Assembly (NCBI GenBank): GCA_039916225.1
Contig: JBDSLU010000217.1
Location: forward strand, 1 to 7,179
DNA length: 7,179 bases
Reading direction: 5' to 3'
Source of the DNA: JBDSLU01 sp039916225
GTDB lineage: Bacteria > Acidobacteriota > Vicinamibacteria > Vicinamibacterales > Vicinamibacteraceae
Under the pieces are notes generated by a model. The model was not told where the DNA came from. It searched no databases and worked only from the letters and a program-made list of their open reading frames with translations. This document shows positions 1 to 6,722 of this stretch, in pieces. Position 1 is the first letter of the stretch; each line of letters opens with the position of its first letter. Made by a program: the position numbers and the translations under genes.

Positions 1-27
1 GCGGTTGGTGTGACGCATTCGGCTCAT
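1..27 (-). CDS. Probable 5' end of the next minus-strand gene (nine codons visible)
   Basis: Nine codons, reading MSRMRHTNR, run from an ATG at 27 to the window edge. The start is chosen because GGAG lies six bases upstream (34-37 on the plus strand), which is a good ribosome binding site, and because the ATG follows the stop of the 577-residue protein gene by only three bases, as in a translationally coupled operon. Nothing can be said about function. The call rests only on the start context, so a chance ATG remains possible. Confidence 0.35.
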
Positions 28-30
28 CGA

Positions 31-1764
31 CTACTCCAGCGCAGCGACGTCGCGGATGATGCCGACCCGCTCCCAGCCGGCCGCAGTGCGACGGAACGAG
101 AACGTGACGGGATACTGGGCCCAGGCCGCGTGTGCAGGGTGCTCACCGGTGACCCGAACCCCAATGTACTCGCCCGGCTGCCGGCCGGCGAGCTCAGCCG
201 GTAACGGTAGAGCCAGATCAGCCTGACCAGCCAGCTCGACCAGACTACCGACGGGCTGGGTCGTTCCGGCGGCGTTGTTCCACACGAACCACTGCGCGGC
301 ATAGCGCCGCGGCGCATCGGCGACGCCGGCAGCGATCGCGGCATTGGTCGCGTGCAGCACGCCGTCGCTGGCCACCACCGGATCGACCAGCGGCGTGACC
401 GCGTTCAGCCAGGTCGCCAGCACCTTCCGCTGCCGTTCGATCAGCACCTTGGTCACGTAGGCGCTGGCAGCCGGATCCGAGTACTCGCCCTTGGCCACGA
501 CCGCGGCGATGTCGTCGGCCGTGAAGCGCGACACCAGGCGGGCGCCCCAGAAGGCATCTTCCGCACGCATGTTCTGGAAGGCGGGGTTCGGGTACTCGGG
601 CTTCCACGCGTCCGCCGTGAAGCGCGTGCCCTCGAACCGCCCGACCGACGCCGGCACGTCCGGGTAGCGGAAGGTGATCCACGGCTTCAGGTAGAGGCCA
701 AACGTCAGGGCGGTGAGCAGGCCGGGCTTGCCCTCGAAGATGTACTCGTTGCCGGCGCGCGGCTTCTGCGCGAAGACGGTGCCGCTGCCCATGATCGACC
801 CGAAGTCGAACATGTAGTGCTTGACCCACGACTTGCCGCCGGCGCGCTCGAGCATGTCGAGGCTGTTCAGGCCGCGCGAGTCGTCGTGGTTGAGCCAGGC
901 GGCAAAGACGCGGTTGCCGCGCAGCTCCCGCCGGTGCTCATGCGGGAAGACGTCGTTGGGGTCATCCGGCCGGTGGCCGTCGTAGCGGAAGCTGCCGAGC
1001 GGCGACCCGTCGGCGAACCGGCTGGCGAGCACGCGGACGCGGCCGTCTGGCCGCCGGGCGGCCCGAGCCAGGACCGCGTCGAGATCGCCCCGGACGAACG
1101 GGCGCACTCCCGTCGGCAGCGTCGGCGAGCGCATCCGCGCGGTCGGCGCGATGCGGATCTTCGCCGGATCGAGGTCGGCGACATAGACCTCGACGACGTG
1201 GTAGCCGAGGGCGTGGTAGAACGCCGTGCCGATGACCTCGGCGGCCGACGCCATCTCGGGGTGGGCCGGCGGATCGAACTCGATCTGCCAGAGGTGCTTG
1301 TCGGGATCCTCGACGCGATAGCCTGGCTGCTTACCCTCGGCCTTGCCAGCGACGATCGGCCAGTCCTCGATGTTCGGTCGTGTCAGGCGATCCGGGCCGC
1401 GCACCAGCGCCTCGCGCGACGGCCGCTCGCGCCCGATGCGGTTGGTGAACCAGCTCGAGTCGGGCACCTCGCCGAGCGTGTTGACGTTCAGCGCCGGTCC
1501 GTCGACGCGGTCGACGGGCGGCAGGAAGGTGTGCTCGACGAAGTCGTAGATGTCGCCGGTGGCCGTCGGCAGGGCGCCGGAGGCGTCGAAGGCGCGGTCG
1601 TCGTCGACCCACACCGGATCGTCGGGATAGAACCGCGGCCCGGCGGCCGCCTGGAACCAGGCCGCGACCACGGCCGGCCCTCCATCGACCGAGGCGACGA
1701 ACGCGCCGGACAGGACCAGCCCGAGCAGGGCGGGAGCGGCGCGCAGCGGATTCTTCCGGCCCAT
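31..1764 (-). CDS. Exported protein of unknown function with kinase-fold-like core motifs
   Basis: This 577-residue protein has a basic start (MGRKNPLR) and a hydrophobic stretch at about residues 9-25, consistent with a Sec signal peptide or membrane anchor, so it probably acts outside the cytoplasm. I do not recognise a named family; it resembles uncharacterised secreted proteins I associate with Acidobacteriota. The conserved-looking centre, residues 150-410, is rich in Trp, His and Asp. NHDDSRGLN at 292-300 gives an Asp295-x4-Asn300 spacing, and FDFGS follows at 319-323. Together these resemble the catalytic loop and metal-binding DFG of kinase-fold enzymes such as HipA-like proteins. The segment WQIEFD at 159-164, followed by EMASAAEV at 170-177, would be the ATP-lysine strand and the following helix, but Glu162 sits where Lys is expected. 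That fold assignment is inference. The ATG start has no clear ribosome binding site. It is divergent from the halogenase gene across 30 bp. Confidence 0.85.
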   Translation of the reverse strand: MGRKNPLRAAPALLGLVLSGAFVASVDGGPAVVAAWFQAAAGPRFYPDDPVWVDDDRAFDASGALPTATGDIYDFVEHTFLPPVDRVDGPALNVNTLGEVPDSSWFTNRIGRERPSREALVRGPDRLTRPNIEDWPIVAGKAEGKQPGYRVEDPDKHLWQIEFDPPAHPEMASAAEVIGTAFYHALGYHVVEVYVADLDPAKIRIAPTARMRSPTLPTGVRPFVRGDLDAVLARAARRPDGRVRVLASRFADGSPLGSFRYDGHRPDDPNDVFPHEHRRELRGNRVFAAWLNHDDSRGLNSLDMLERAGGKSWVKHYMFDFGSIMGSGTVFAQKPRAGNEYIFEGKPGLLTALTFGLYLKPWITFRYPDVPASVGRFEGTRFTADAWKPEYPNPAFQNMRAEDAFWGARLVSRFTADDIAAVVAKGEYSDPAASAYVTKVLIERQRKVLATWLNAVTPLVDPVVASDGVLHATNAAIAAGVADAPRRYAAQWFVWNNAAGTTQPVGSLVELAGQADLALPLPAELAGRQPGEYIGVRVTGEHPAHAAWAQYPVTFSFRRTAAGWERVGIIRDVAALE

Positions 1765-1770
1765 GCGTCC

Positions 1771-1794
1771 GTAATATTATGCTGGCCGGCGGGC
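1771..1794. promoter_or_regulatory. Shared divergent promoter region with AT-rich palindromic patch
   Basis: The 30 bp between the two divergent start codons holds the only AT-rich patch in this neighbourhood. TAATATTA at 1772-1779 is a perfect 8 bp palindrome. On the plus strand TATTAT at 1775-1780 matches the TATAAT -10 consensus at five of six positions; on the minus strand CATAAT at 1781-1776 also matches five of six. Both would give transcripts with a leader of about ten bases or fewer, in line with the lack of good ribosome binding sites before either gene. No convincing -35 element is seen on either strand, so this is a candidate only. Confidence 0.4.
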
Positions 1795-3369
1795 ATGCAG
1801 GCACACTACGACGTCGTCATCCTCGGCGGGGGGCTGGCCGGGCTCACGCTGGCGCGGCAACTCCGGCAGGAACGCCCCAGCCTCCAGGTGCTGGTGCTCG
1901 AGAAGCGCACCCATCCGGCGCCGGAAGCGGCGCACAAGGTCGGCGAATCGAGCGTCGAGATCGGCGCCCACTACTTCGGTCAGGTGCTCGGGCTGGACCC
2001 GTACATGGCCGACCAGCAGCTGCCGAAGTTCGGCATCCGCTACTTCTTCGACGACGGCCAGAACCGCGACATCCGGAACCGCTACGAGCTGGGGCCGCGC
2101 CGGTTTCCGCGCGTCCCGAGCTATCAGCTCGATCGCGGCCGCCTCGAGAACTACCTGTTCGAGGAGGACCAGCGGCAAGGCTGCGACGTCCTCGACCGGG
2201 CCATCACGACCGAGGTCGTGCTCGGCGACCCGCACCACACCGTGCAGTTCACCCAGGCCGGCGCGCCGCACCGCGTGACCTGCCGGTGGGTGGTCGACGC
2301 CACCGGCCGCCGCGGCTTCCTCAAGGGCAAGTTCGGCCTGCGGCGGCCCAGCCCGCACAAGGCCAACGCCACCTGGTGGCGCGTCGCCAAGCCGTTGAAG
2401 CTGGACGAGTGGACGTCGGACGCCGACTGGCAGGGCCGCGTCGACACCGGCAAACGCTGGCTCAGCACCAACCACCTGATGGGGCCGGGCTATTGGGTGT
2501 GGTTCATCCCCCTCGGCTCGGGATCGACCAGCGTCGGCATCGTCGTCGATGCCGAGATGCACCCCTACCCGACCATCAATCGTCTCGACAAGTCGTACGC
2601 CTGGCTCGACGAGCACGAGCCGCAGGCGGCCGAAGTCTGCCGCGATCACAACGACCTGGTCGAGGACTTCCTCGGGTTGAACCACTACCCGCACGGCTGC
2701 GCGCGGGTGTTCTCGAGCGAGCGGTGGGCGCTGACCGGCGAAGCCGGAGTCTTCACCGATCCGTTCTATTCACCCGGCTCGGACTTCATCGGGATGGGCA
2801 ACGACCTCATCACCGAGATGATCCTGCGCGACGGCGACGGCATCGACATCCGCCGCCACGCCGCCGCCTTCAACGTCATCTACCTGCGGCTGTTCGAGGC
2901 CTTCACCAAGGTCTACGAGAATCAGTACCCGATCTTCGGTCACGCCCGGGTGATGACCGCCAAGGTGGCGTGGGACAACGCCTGCTACTGGGGCGTGACG
3001 GCGCTGCTCTTCTTCCAGCGCAAGTACCGCGACTACGCCTTCATCCAGTCGATCGATCCGCAGCTGCGCCGGTTCTTCACCTTGCACGTGCAGATGCAGG
3101 ACTTCCTGCGCGACTGGCACACGCGCGACACGACGATGCTCGTCGACGGCTTCGCCAGCGTCGTCGAGGAACCGTACCTGTGGCGGCTGCAGAACGAGCT
3201 CGACGCCGAGCATGACGACGCGTCGCTGCGGGCGACGCTCGAGGCCAACGTCACCTGGCTCGAGAAGTTCGCCGCGGCGTTCCAGGCGCTGGCGTCGACG
3301 ACGCCGGACGCCTCGGATCAGCGGACGATCATCCCGCCGGTCGAGGCGCCGGAGCTGGTGCGGTACTAG
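1795..3369 (+). CDS. Flavin-dependent halogenase-like FAD enzyme (tryptophan halogenase superfamily)
   Basis: At 524 residues this has the usual length of a flavin-dependent halogenase, which uses FADH2 and oxygen to make hypohalous acid and halogenate an electron-rich aromatic or alkene substrate. Visible signatures in order: the FAD-binding GGGLAG at 11-16; KVGESS at 48-53; Lys78 in LPKFG, in the region of the catalytic Lys of the tryptophan halogenase PrnA (Lys79); GYWVWFIP at 232-239, an exact GxWxWxIP halogenase motif; GEAGVFTDP at 315-323, the second FAD-contact region; and FTDPFYSPG at 320-328, matching the FxxPxxSxG motif described for halogenases. The HKVGESSVEIG and LPKFG wording is closer in my memory to halogenases of phenolic or carrier-bound substrates than to free tryptophan enzymes, so the substrate is open. 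A flavin reductase partner is expected but not in the window. The ATG at 1795 is chosen because the FAD motif begins at residue 11; the frame is open far upstream but only antisense to the neighbour. The 3' end overlaps the hydrolase gene. Confidence 0.9.
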   Translation: MQAHYDVVILGGGLAGLTLARQLRQERPSLQVLVLEKRTHPAPEAAHKVGESSVEIGAHYFGQVLGLDPYMADQQLPKFGIRYFFDDGQNRDIRNRYELGPRRFPRVPSYQLDRGRLENYLFEEDQRQGCDVLDRAITTEVVLGDPHHTVQFTQAGAPHRVTCRWVVDATGRRGFLKGKFGLRRPSPHKANATWWRVAKPLKLDEWTSDADWQGRVDTGKRWLSTNHLMGPGYWVWFIPLGSGSTSVGIVVDAEMHPYPTINRLDKSYAWLDEHEPQAAEVCRDHNDLVEDFLGLNHYPHGCARVFSSERWALTGEAGVFTDPFYSPGSDFIGMGNDLITEMILRDGDGIDIRRHAAAFNVIYLRLFEAFTKVYENQYPIFGHARVMTAKVAWDNACYWGVTALLFFQRKYRDYAFIQSIDPQLRRFFTLHVQMQDFLRDWHTRDTTMLVDGFASVVEEPYLWRLQNELDAEHDDASLRATLEANVTWLEKFAAAFQALASTTPDASDQRTIIPPVEAPELVRY

Positions 3370-4471
3370 GGCCCCTCAGCAGGAACGCCTTCAACGCGTC
3401 GATCAGCGCCTGACGCCCGCGCTCCGGGCGATCGAGGTGGGCGTAGTGTGTCGCGCCGGGCAGCGTGACCACCTTCACCTCGCCGGCGTTGATCAGGTGC
3501 GCCTGCAGCCGATCGCGATCCTCGGCCCGCGACCAGAAGTCCTTCTCCGAAAACAGGATCAGCGCCGGGGCGCGGACCAGCCCGGCGTCCCACGCCTGCC
3601 GCCCGGTCGTGATCTCGAACGCATCGGCGAGCGCGCCCGTGGGCACCCGCACCGCCGGGGGCCGCTGCGGCGGAGCCCCGGGATCCGCGGCGAGCACGGC
3701 GGCGACATAGGCGGCCGCCACTTGCGGATCGCGCCACGCTGTCTTGTTGGCGCCTGGAATCGACTGGTCCCAGGGCCTCAGAATCGCCGTCGCGTCGTAG
3801 AGGCGGTAGGCGCCGACGGTGGCGCGATTGATCCGGCCGGGCCGGGCCGGATCGGCCAGCTCCGAGTGCTTCCCCACCAGCGGATGCTCCGGTCCCCCGC
3901 CGTAGATGGTGTTGTAGAAGACGACGGCGGCGACGAGGTCAGGGCGCCGCGCCGCGAACTGCCCGGTCGCGTGCCCGCCAGCGCCCCAGCCCAAAATCGC
4001 CACCTTCGGCGCCCGCGTCCGTTGGCGGATCCAGTCGACGACGGCGCCGATGTCCTCGACCACCTCGGAGGCCCGCGTCAGCGACACGCCGGGCCGCGGC
4101 GGACTGGCGAGCCGCGGCGCCCGGCTCGATCGGCCGTAGCCGCGGGCGTCCATCACGTAGACGCGCAGGCCGGCCTCGGCGAGATCGGCGGCCAGCGATC
4201 CGTTCGGGACGGCCAGGTCGAACGACGCCGAGCCGGCCGCCGGCGTGTCGTGCACGAGCAGCAGCGGCGCGACGTTCGGCGCCGGGGATCGGCCGACGAC
4301 CTCGCGCACAAAGATCGCGATGCCCGGCGGTCCGGCGACGATCGCATCGGTGCGCGTGACGGACTGGGCGCGCGCCGGTCGCCCGCTTGCGGCCAACGCC
4401 ATCCAGACGATGAACGCCATGACGAACGGTGTTCTGCGCCCTGCCGGCAGTCGGAGAAAGTTGTGCGTCAC
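3329..4471 (-). CDS. Exported alpha/beta-hydrolase-fold protein lacking the nucleophile Ser
   Basis: This 380-residue protein has an N-terminal signal sequence (RR at 12-13, hydrophobic segment about 16-29, probable cleavage near ARAQ at 33-36) and then an alpha/beta-hydrolase fold. Landmarks are LLLVHD at 70-75 for the strand that normally ends in the oxyanion His-Gly, MDARGYGRSS at 107-116, the nucleophile elbow at 161-165, SEKDFW at 308-313 with the likely acid Asp311, and GATHYAHLDRP at 339-349 with the likely His342. The elbow reads G-W-G-A-G instead of G-x-S-x-G, so Gly163 replaces the serine; the codon is GGC, one base from AGC. A normal serine hydrolase mechanism therefore looks impossible, although the Asp and His remain. 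The start is taken as GTG at 4471; an ATG at 4420 would also give a signal peptide and neither has a good ribosome binding site. The Ala/Pro-rich tail (about 368-380) is encoded in the overlap with the halogenase gene. The substrate is unknown. Confidence 0.85.
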   Translation of the reverse strand: MTHNFLRLPAGRRTPFVMAFIVWMALAASGRPARAQSVTRTDAIVAGPPGIAIFVREVVGRSPAPNVAPLLLVHDTPAAGSASFDLAVPNGSLAADLAEAGLRVYVMDARGYGRSSRAPRLASPPRPGVSLTRASEVVEDIGAVVDWIRQRTRAPKVAILGWGAGGHATGQFAARRPDLVAAVVFYNTIYGGGPEHPLVGKHSELADPARPGRINRATVGAYRLYDATAILRPWDQSIPGANKTAWRDPQVAAAYVAAVLAADPGAPPQRPPAVRVPTGALADAFEITTGRQAWDAGLVRAPALILFSEKDFWSRAEDRDRLQAHLINAGEVKVVTLPGATHYAHLDRPERGRQALIDALKAFLLRGPSTAPAPAPRPAG

Positions 4472-4495
4472 CAGCGATAGAATAGAGCACCAGCC
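4472..4495. promoter_or_regulatory. Candidate divergent promoter between hydrolase and antitoxin genes
   Basis: Only 24 bp separate the hydrolase GTG and the antitoxin ATG. TAGAAT at 4478-4483 on the plus strand matches the -10 consensus at five of six positions and would start the antitoxin transcript about six bases before its ATG. On the minus strand TATTCT at 4484-4479 matches four of six and would give a nearly leaderless hydrolase message. No -35 is evident. Antitoxins of this class usually bind their own promoter, so an operator may lie here, but no clear inverted repeat is visible. Confidence 0.3.
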
Positions 4496-4693
4496 ATGAA
4501 GACGACGCTCAACCTGCCTGCCGACCTCGTCGCTGAAGCGTGCGCGGTCCTGGGCGTCACCACGCCGTCCGAGGTAGTCGAGCTCGCCTTGCGCGACCTC
4601 GTCAGGAAGAGCCGCGCCGGGGAATTGAAGGCAGTCCTCCGCGGCGTATTCTTCGAGTTCGACCGCACGGCTCAGCGACGTCCGAAAGCGTAA
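4496..4693 (+). CDS. vapB: Solitary VapB-family (ribbon-helix-helix-like) antitoxin
   Basis: The 65-residue product begins MKTTLNLPADLVAEA, followed by a helical segment with TPSEVVELALRDLVRK at 23-38 and ending in FFEFDR at 52-57. This is the typical layout of VapB antitoxins: an N-terminal beta strand and two helices that dimerise and bind DNA, then a C-terminal tail that would insert into the VapC PIN-domain RNase. In complete modules vapC follows within a few bases on the same strand. Here the next bases hold only the convergent methyltransferase, whose last seven codons overlap this gene by 22 bp, and no PIN-domain frame is seen downstream. The gene is therefore an orphan antitoxin or a relict. 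Its intact frame and full length suggest it is still expressed. Family assignment is by sequence pattern. Confidence 0.8.
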   Translation: MKTTLNLPADLVAEACAVLGVTTPSEVVELALRDLVRKSRAGELKAVLRGVFFEFDRTAQRRPKA

Positions 4694-5472
4694 AGGACAG
4701 CGGCTCGCTCGACCGAATATTCCTGGCCGTCCGGTACAGCGGAAAGCAGCGCCTCATACTGCCGTCGCAACAGGTCGAGGTCGGCTTCGCCTAAAACACG
4801 AACGGCGCCGTGCGCCGCCGATCGCAGGTTCGCGTCCCACGCCAGCGCCAAGTCCGCCGCTGACAGCTCGACGTGGCCAGGGACGACGTGGATATCGCCA
4901 AAGCCCGCACGGTCGAGGGCGCGGCGGCACGCGTCCACGGATCCGAGCGGCTCACTGGGATCCTCGAGCACCACGCCAAAGGCTCTCGCGCACTGGCGGA
5001 ACAGAGCCCCGGCGCGCGGCGAGCCGGGCTGCATGGTCGAGAACGCGACGATGCCGCCGGGCTTCAGCAGCCGGCGCCACTCGGCGAGCGCTTCGTCGAC
5101 CGGCATGTAGAGCAGCGCCGCGGAACAGATGACTGCGTCGAACGCCTTCTCGGGAACATCGCGGAGATCGGTGGCATCGGCCTGACGCAGTTCCACCCAA
5201 GCCATGTCGAACGCGTCGAGTGCCGCTCGCGCCCGGTCGAGCATCCCCTGCGACACGTCGACACCCACGACACGCCCGGCCGAACCAACCGCTCGCGCGA
5301 TGGCGGCCGCGGCGAACCCCGTCCCGACGCCGGCATCGAGGACGTGTTGCCCCGTCTGCAGGGACGCTTGCGCGACCAACTGTTCCGCATAGCAGCGGTG
5401 CCACTCGTTCCGTGAGTAGTTACCTGCCCGCTCATCGAACGTCGCCGCGACGGTTGGCTGGTCCCCGGCCAC
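4672..5472 (-). CDS. Class I SAM-dependent methyltransferase
   Basis: This 266-residue protein has the class I methyltransferase signature: VLDAGVGTG at 44-52 (motif I, SAM binding), VGVDVSQGML at 69-78 with acidic Asp72 for the ribose hydroxyls, QADATDL at 97-103 near the adenine, DAVICSAALLYM at 112-123 (motif II), and LLKPGG at 135-140 (motif III). The N-terminal TFDERAGNYSRNEW segment and the FSTMQPGSP stretch at 144-152 recall UbiE- and BioC-like enzymes, so both a small aromatic or polyketide substrate and a carrier-bound acyl chain are possible. The GTG start at 5472 is preferred because GGAG lies seven bases upstream and no ATG occurs before residue 90. It follows the ketosynthase gene by 20 bp and is probably in the same transcript. 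Codon use is less GC-strict than in the ketosynthase, including a rare TTA Leu codon in the VRVLGEA segment, which may hint at separate acquisition. The methyl acceptor cannot be read from the sequence. Confidence 0.88.
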   Translation of the reverse strand: MAGDQPTVAATFDERAGNYSRNEWHRCYAEQLVAQASLQTGQHVLDAGVGTGFAAAAIARAVGSAGRVVGVDVSQGMLDRARAALDAFDMAWVELRQADATDLRDVPEKAFDAVICSAALLYMPVDEALAEWRRLLKPGGIVAFSTMQPGSPRAGALFRQCARAFGVVLEDPSEPLGSVDACRRALDRAGFGDIHVVPGHVELSAADLALAWDANLRSAAHGAVRVLGEADLDLLRRQYEALLSAVPDGQEYSVERAAVLYAFGRR

Positions 5473-5479
5473 AGTGGGT

Positions 5480-5483
5480 CTCC
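5480..5483 (-). promoter_or_regulatory. Ribosome binding site for the methyltransferase
   Basis: GGAG on the minus strand lies seven bases before the GTG at 5472. It decides the start, because the open frame continues antisense into the ketosynthase gene. Confidence 0.6.
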
Positions 5484-5492
5484 GACCGATCG

Positions 5493-6722
5493 TCAGACGG
5501 CCCTCATCACCAGCGCCGCATCGTTGCCGCCAAAGGCCAACGACGTCGACACGCCGCAGCGCACGGGTGTCTCCCGAGCGCCGTTGGCGACGACGTCCAC
5601 CTCGCACTCGGGGTCGGTCGTGTCGTGGTGGATCGTCGGCGGGATGATGCCGCGCTTGACGGTCAGCGCCAGCACCGCCGCTTCGATGGCGCCGGCGGTA
5701 CCGAGGCAGTGGCCGACCATCGACTTGATCGAGTTGACCGGGATGCGCCGAGCGCGGTCGCCGAACACGACGTGCAGGCCGCGCGATTCGGCACGATCGG
5801 TCTGCGGCGTGGCGGTGCCGTGGCAGTTGACGTGATCGACCTCGTCGGCCGAGACGCCGGCGCTCGCCAGCGCGGTGCGGATCATGCCGCCGACGGCACG
5901 GCCTTCCGGCTCGGGCGCGGTGGCGTGGTAGGCCTCGCAGGACAGCGAGTAGCCGGCCAGTTCGGCGTAGATGGTCGCGCCGCGCGCTTTGGCTCGGGCC
6001 ATGTCCTCGAGGACGAGCATGGCCGCGCCTTCGCCGATGCTCATCCCGGCGCGGGCCTTGTCGAACGGCTTGCACGGCTCGGGATCCATCAGGCGCAGGG
6101 CGTTGAAGCCGCTGAAGGTCAGACGCGCCAACGCGTCGGTGCCGCCGCAGATCGCGGCGTCGAGTTCGCCGTCCAGGATGAGATCGGCGGCCTGGCCGAT
6201 CGCGATCGTGCTCGACGAACAGGCGGCGACCACGCACGACCGCGCCCCCTGGAGGTCGAAGTGCTGCGCCAGCACGTCGACCGGCGCGTTCGAGAAATGG
6301 TGATGGATCCAGGTCGGCCGGGTGCGATCGATGCCCTCGGTCAGCAGCTGGAAGTAGTACTCCTCGTTGCGCACCAGATCACCGGTGCCGGCGCCGAGCA
6401 ATACGCCGACGCGAGTCCGATCGAGCGAGCCGTCGAGCAGGCCGGCATCCTCGAACGCCTCGGTCGCGGCAACCACGCCGAACTGCTCGCTGCGCGACCA
6501 GCGCCGCCGCTGGTAGGGCGTGAAGCGCGCCTGCATGTCGAAGGTGTCGACCTCGCCGGCGATCTGGCTGCGGAACGCCGAGACGTCGAAGATCGTGACC
6601 GGGCGGAGGCCGCACAGCCCGGCGACCATGTGCTGCCAGTTCGCCTCGCGACCGGTGCCCAGCGACGAGACGATGCCGATGCCGGTGATGGCGACGCGGC
6701 GATCGCCCGCGTTGGCGCTCAC
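5493..6722 (-). CDS. FabF-like beta-ketoacyl-[ACP] synthase
   Basis: A 409-residue ketosynthase of the KAS I/II (thiolase-fold) family, close to the usual FabF length, which joins an acyl chain to malonyl-ACP by decarboxylative Claisen condensation. The full catalytic set is present: Cys168 in AACSSS (166-171), His301 in NCHGTATP (299-306), Lys333 in NSIKSMVGH and His338 in the same motif, with FGGN at 397-400 near the C terminus. These positions are close to Cys163, His303, Lys335 and His340 of E. coli FabF. The motif before His301 has Cys where most FabF proteins have Ala (NAHGT). The active-site Cys argues against a chain-length-factor partner. The context (PHP protein, methyltransferase, halogenase nearby) and the C-terminal pattern suggest secondary metabolism or aryl-polyene-like lipid synthesis rather than housekeeping fatty acid synthesis; that is inference. 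The GTG start overlaps the upstream stop as GTGA, so translation is likely coupled. Confidence 0.92.
   Translation of the reverse strand: MSANAGDRRVAITGIGIVSSLGTGREANWQHMVAGLCGLRPVTIFDVSAFRSQIAGEVDTFDMQARFTPYQRRRWSRSEQFGVVAATEAFEDAGLLDGSLDRTRVGVLLGAGTGDLVRNEEYYFQLLTEGIDRTRPTWIHHHFSNAPVDVLAQHFDLQGARSCVVAACSSSTIAIGQAADLILDGELDAAICGGTDALARLTFSGFNALRLMDPEPCKPFDKARAGMSIGEGAAMLVLEDMARAKARGATIYAELAGYSLSCEAYHATAPEPEGRAVGGMIRTALASAGVSADEVDHVNCHGTATPQTDRAESRGLHVVFGDRARRIPVNSIKSMVGHCLGTAGAIEAAVLALTVKRGIIPPTIHHDTTDPECEVDVVANGARETPVRCGVSTSLAFGGNDAALVMRAV

Noticed and set aside
10..204. Small plus-strand open frame at the left edge
   Set aside because: It is antisense to the end of the 577-residue protein gene and shows no motif or ribosome binding site.
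352..1794. Plus-strand open frame continuous with the halogenase that would add 481 residues to its N terminus
   Set aside because: It is antisense to the 577-residue protein gene, its translation is Arg/Val/Ala-rich without motifs, and the FAD-binding motif that should be near the N terminus comes only after 1795.
1777..2694. Minus-strand 305-codon open frame under the halogenase
   Set aside because: Its composition (Val, Ala, Glu, Asp repeats) is what the antisense of a high-GC gene gives, and no fold motif is visible.
1779..3215. Plus-strand 478-codon open frame starting at the ATG in the AT-rich patch
   Set aside because: It runs in a second frame through the halogenase gene and gives Arg/Pro-rich, motif-free protein; it is a GC-bias shadow.
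3366..3380. GGGCCC palindrome just after the halogenase stop as a possible terminator
   Set aside because: The stem is too short, there is no T-run, and the bases code for the hydrolase C terminus.
4694..4794. Possible vapC toxin start downstream of the antitoxin
   Set aside because: The plus-strand frames here are short and lack PIN-domain acidic motifs; the stretch codes for the methyltransferase C terminus on the minus strand.
5473..6237. Upstream extension of the methyltransferase frame to an ATG at 6237
   Set aside because: It would lie in a second frame across the ketosynthase; a ribosome binding site and GTG at 5472 give a normal-length methyltransferase.
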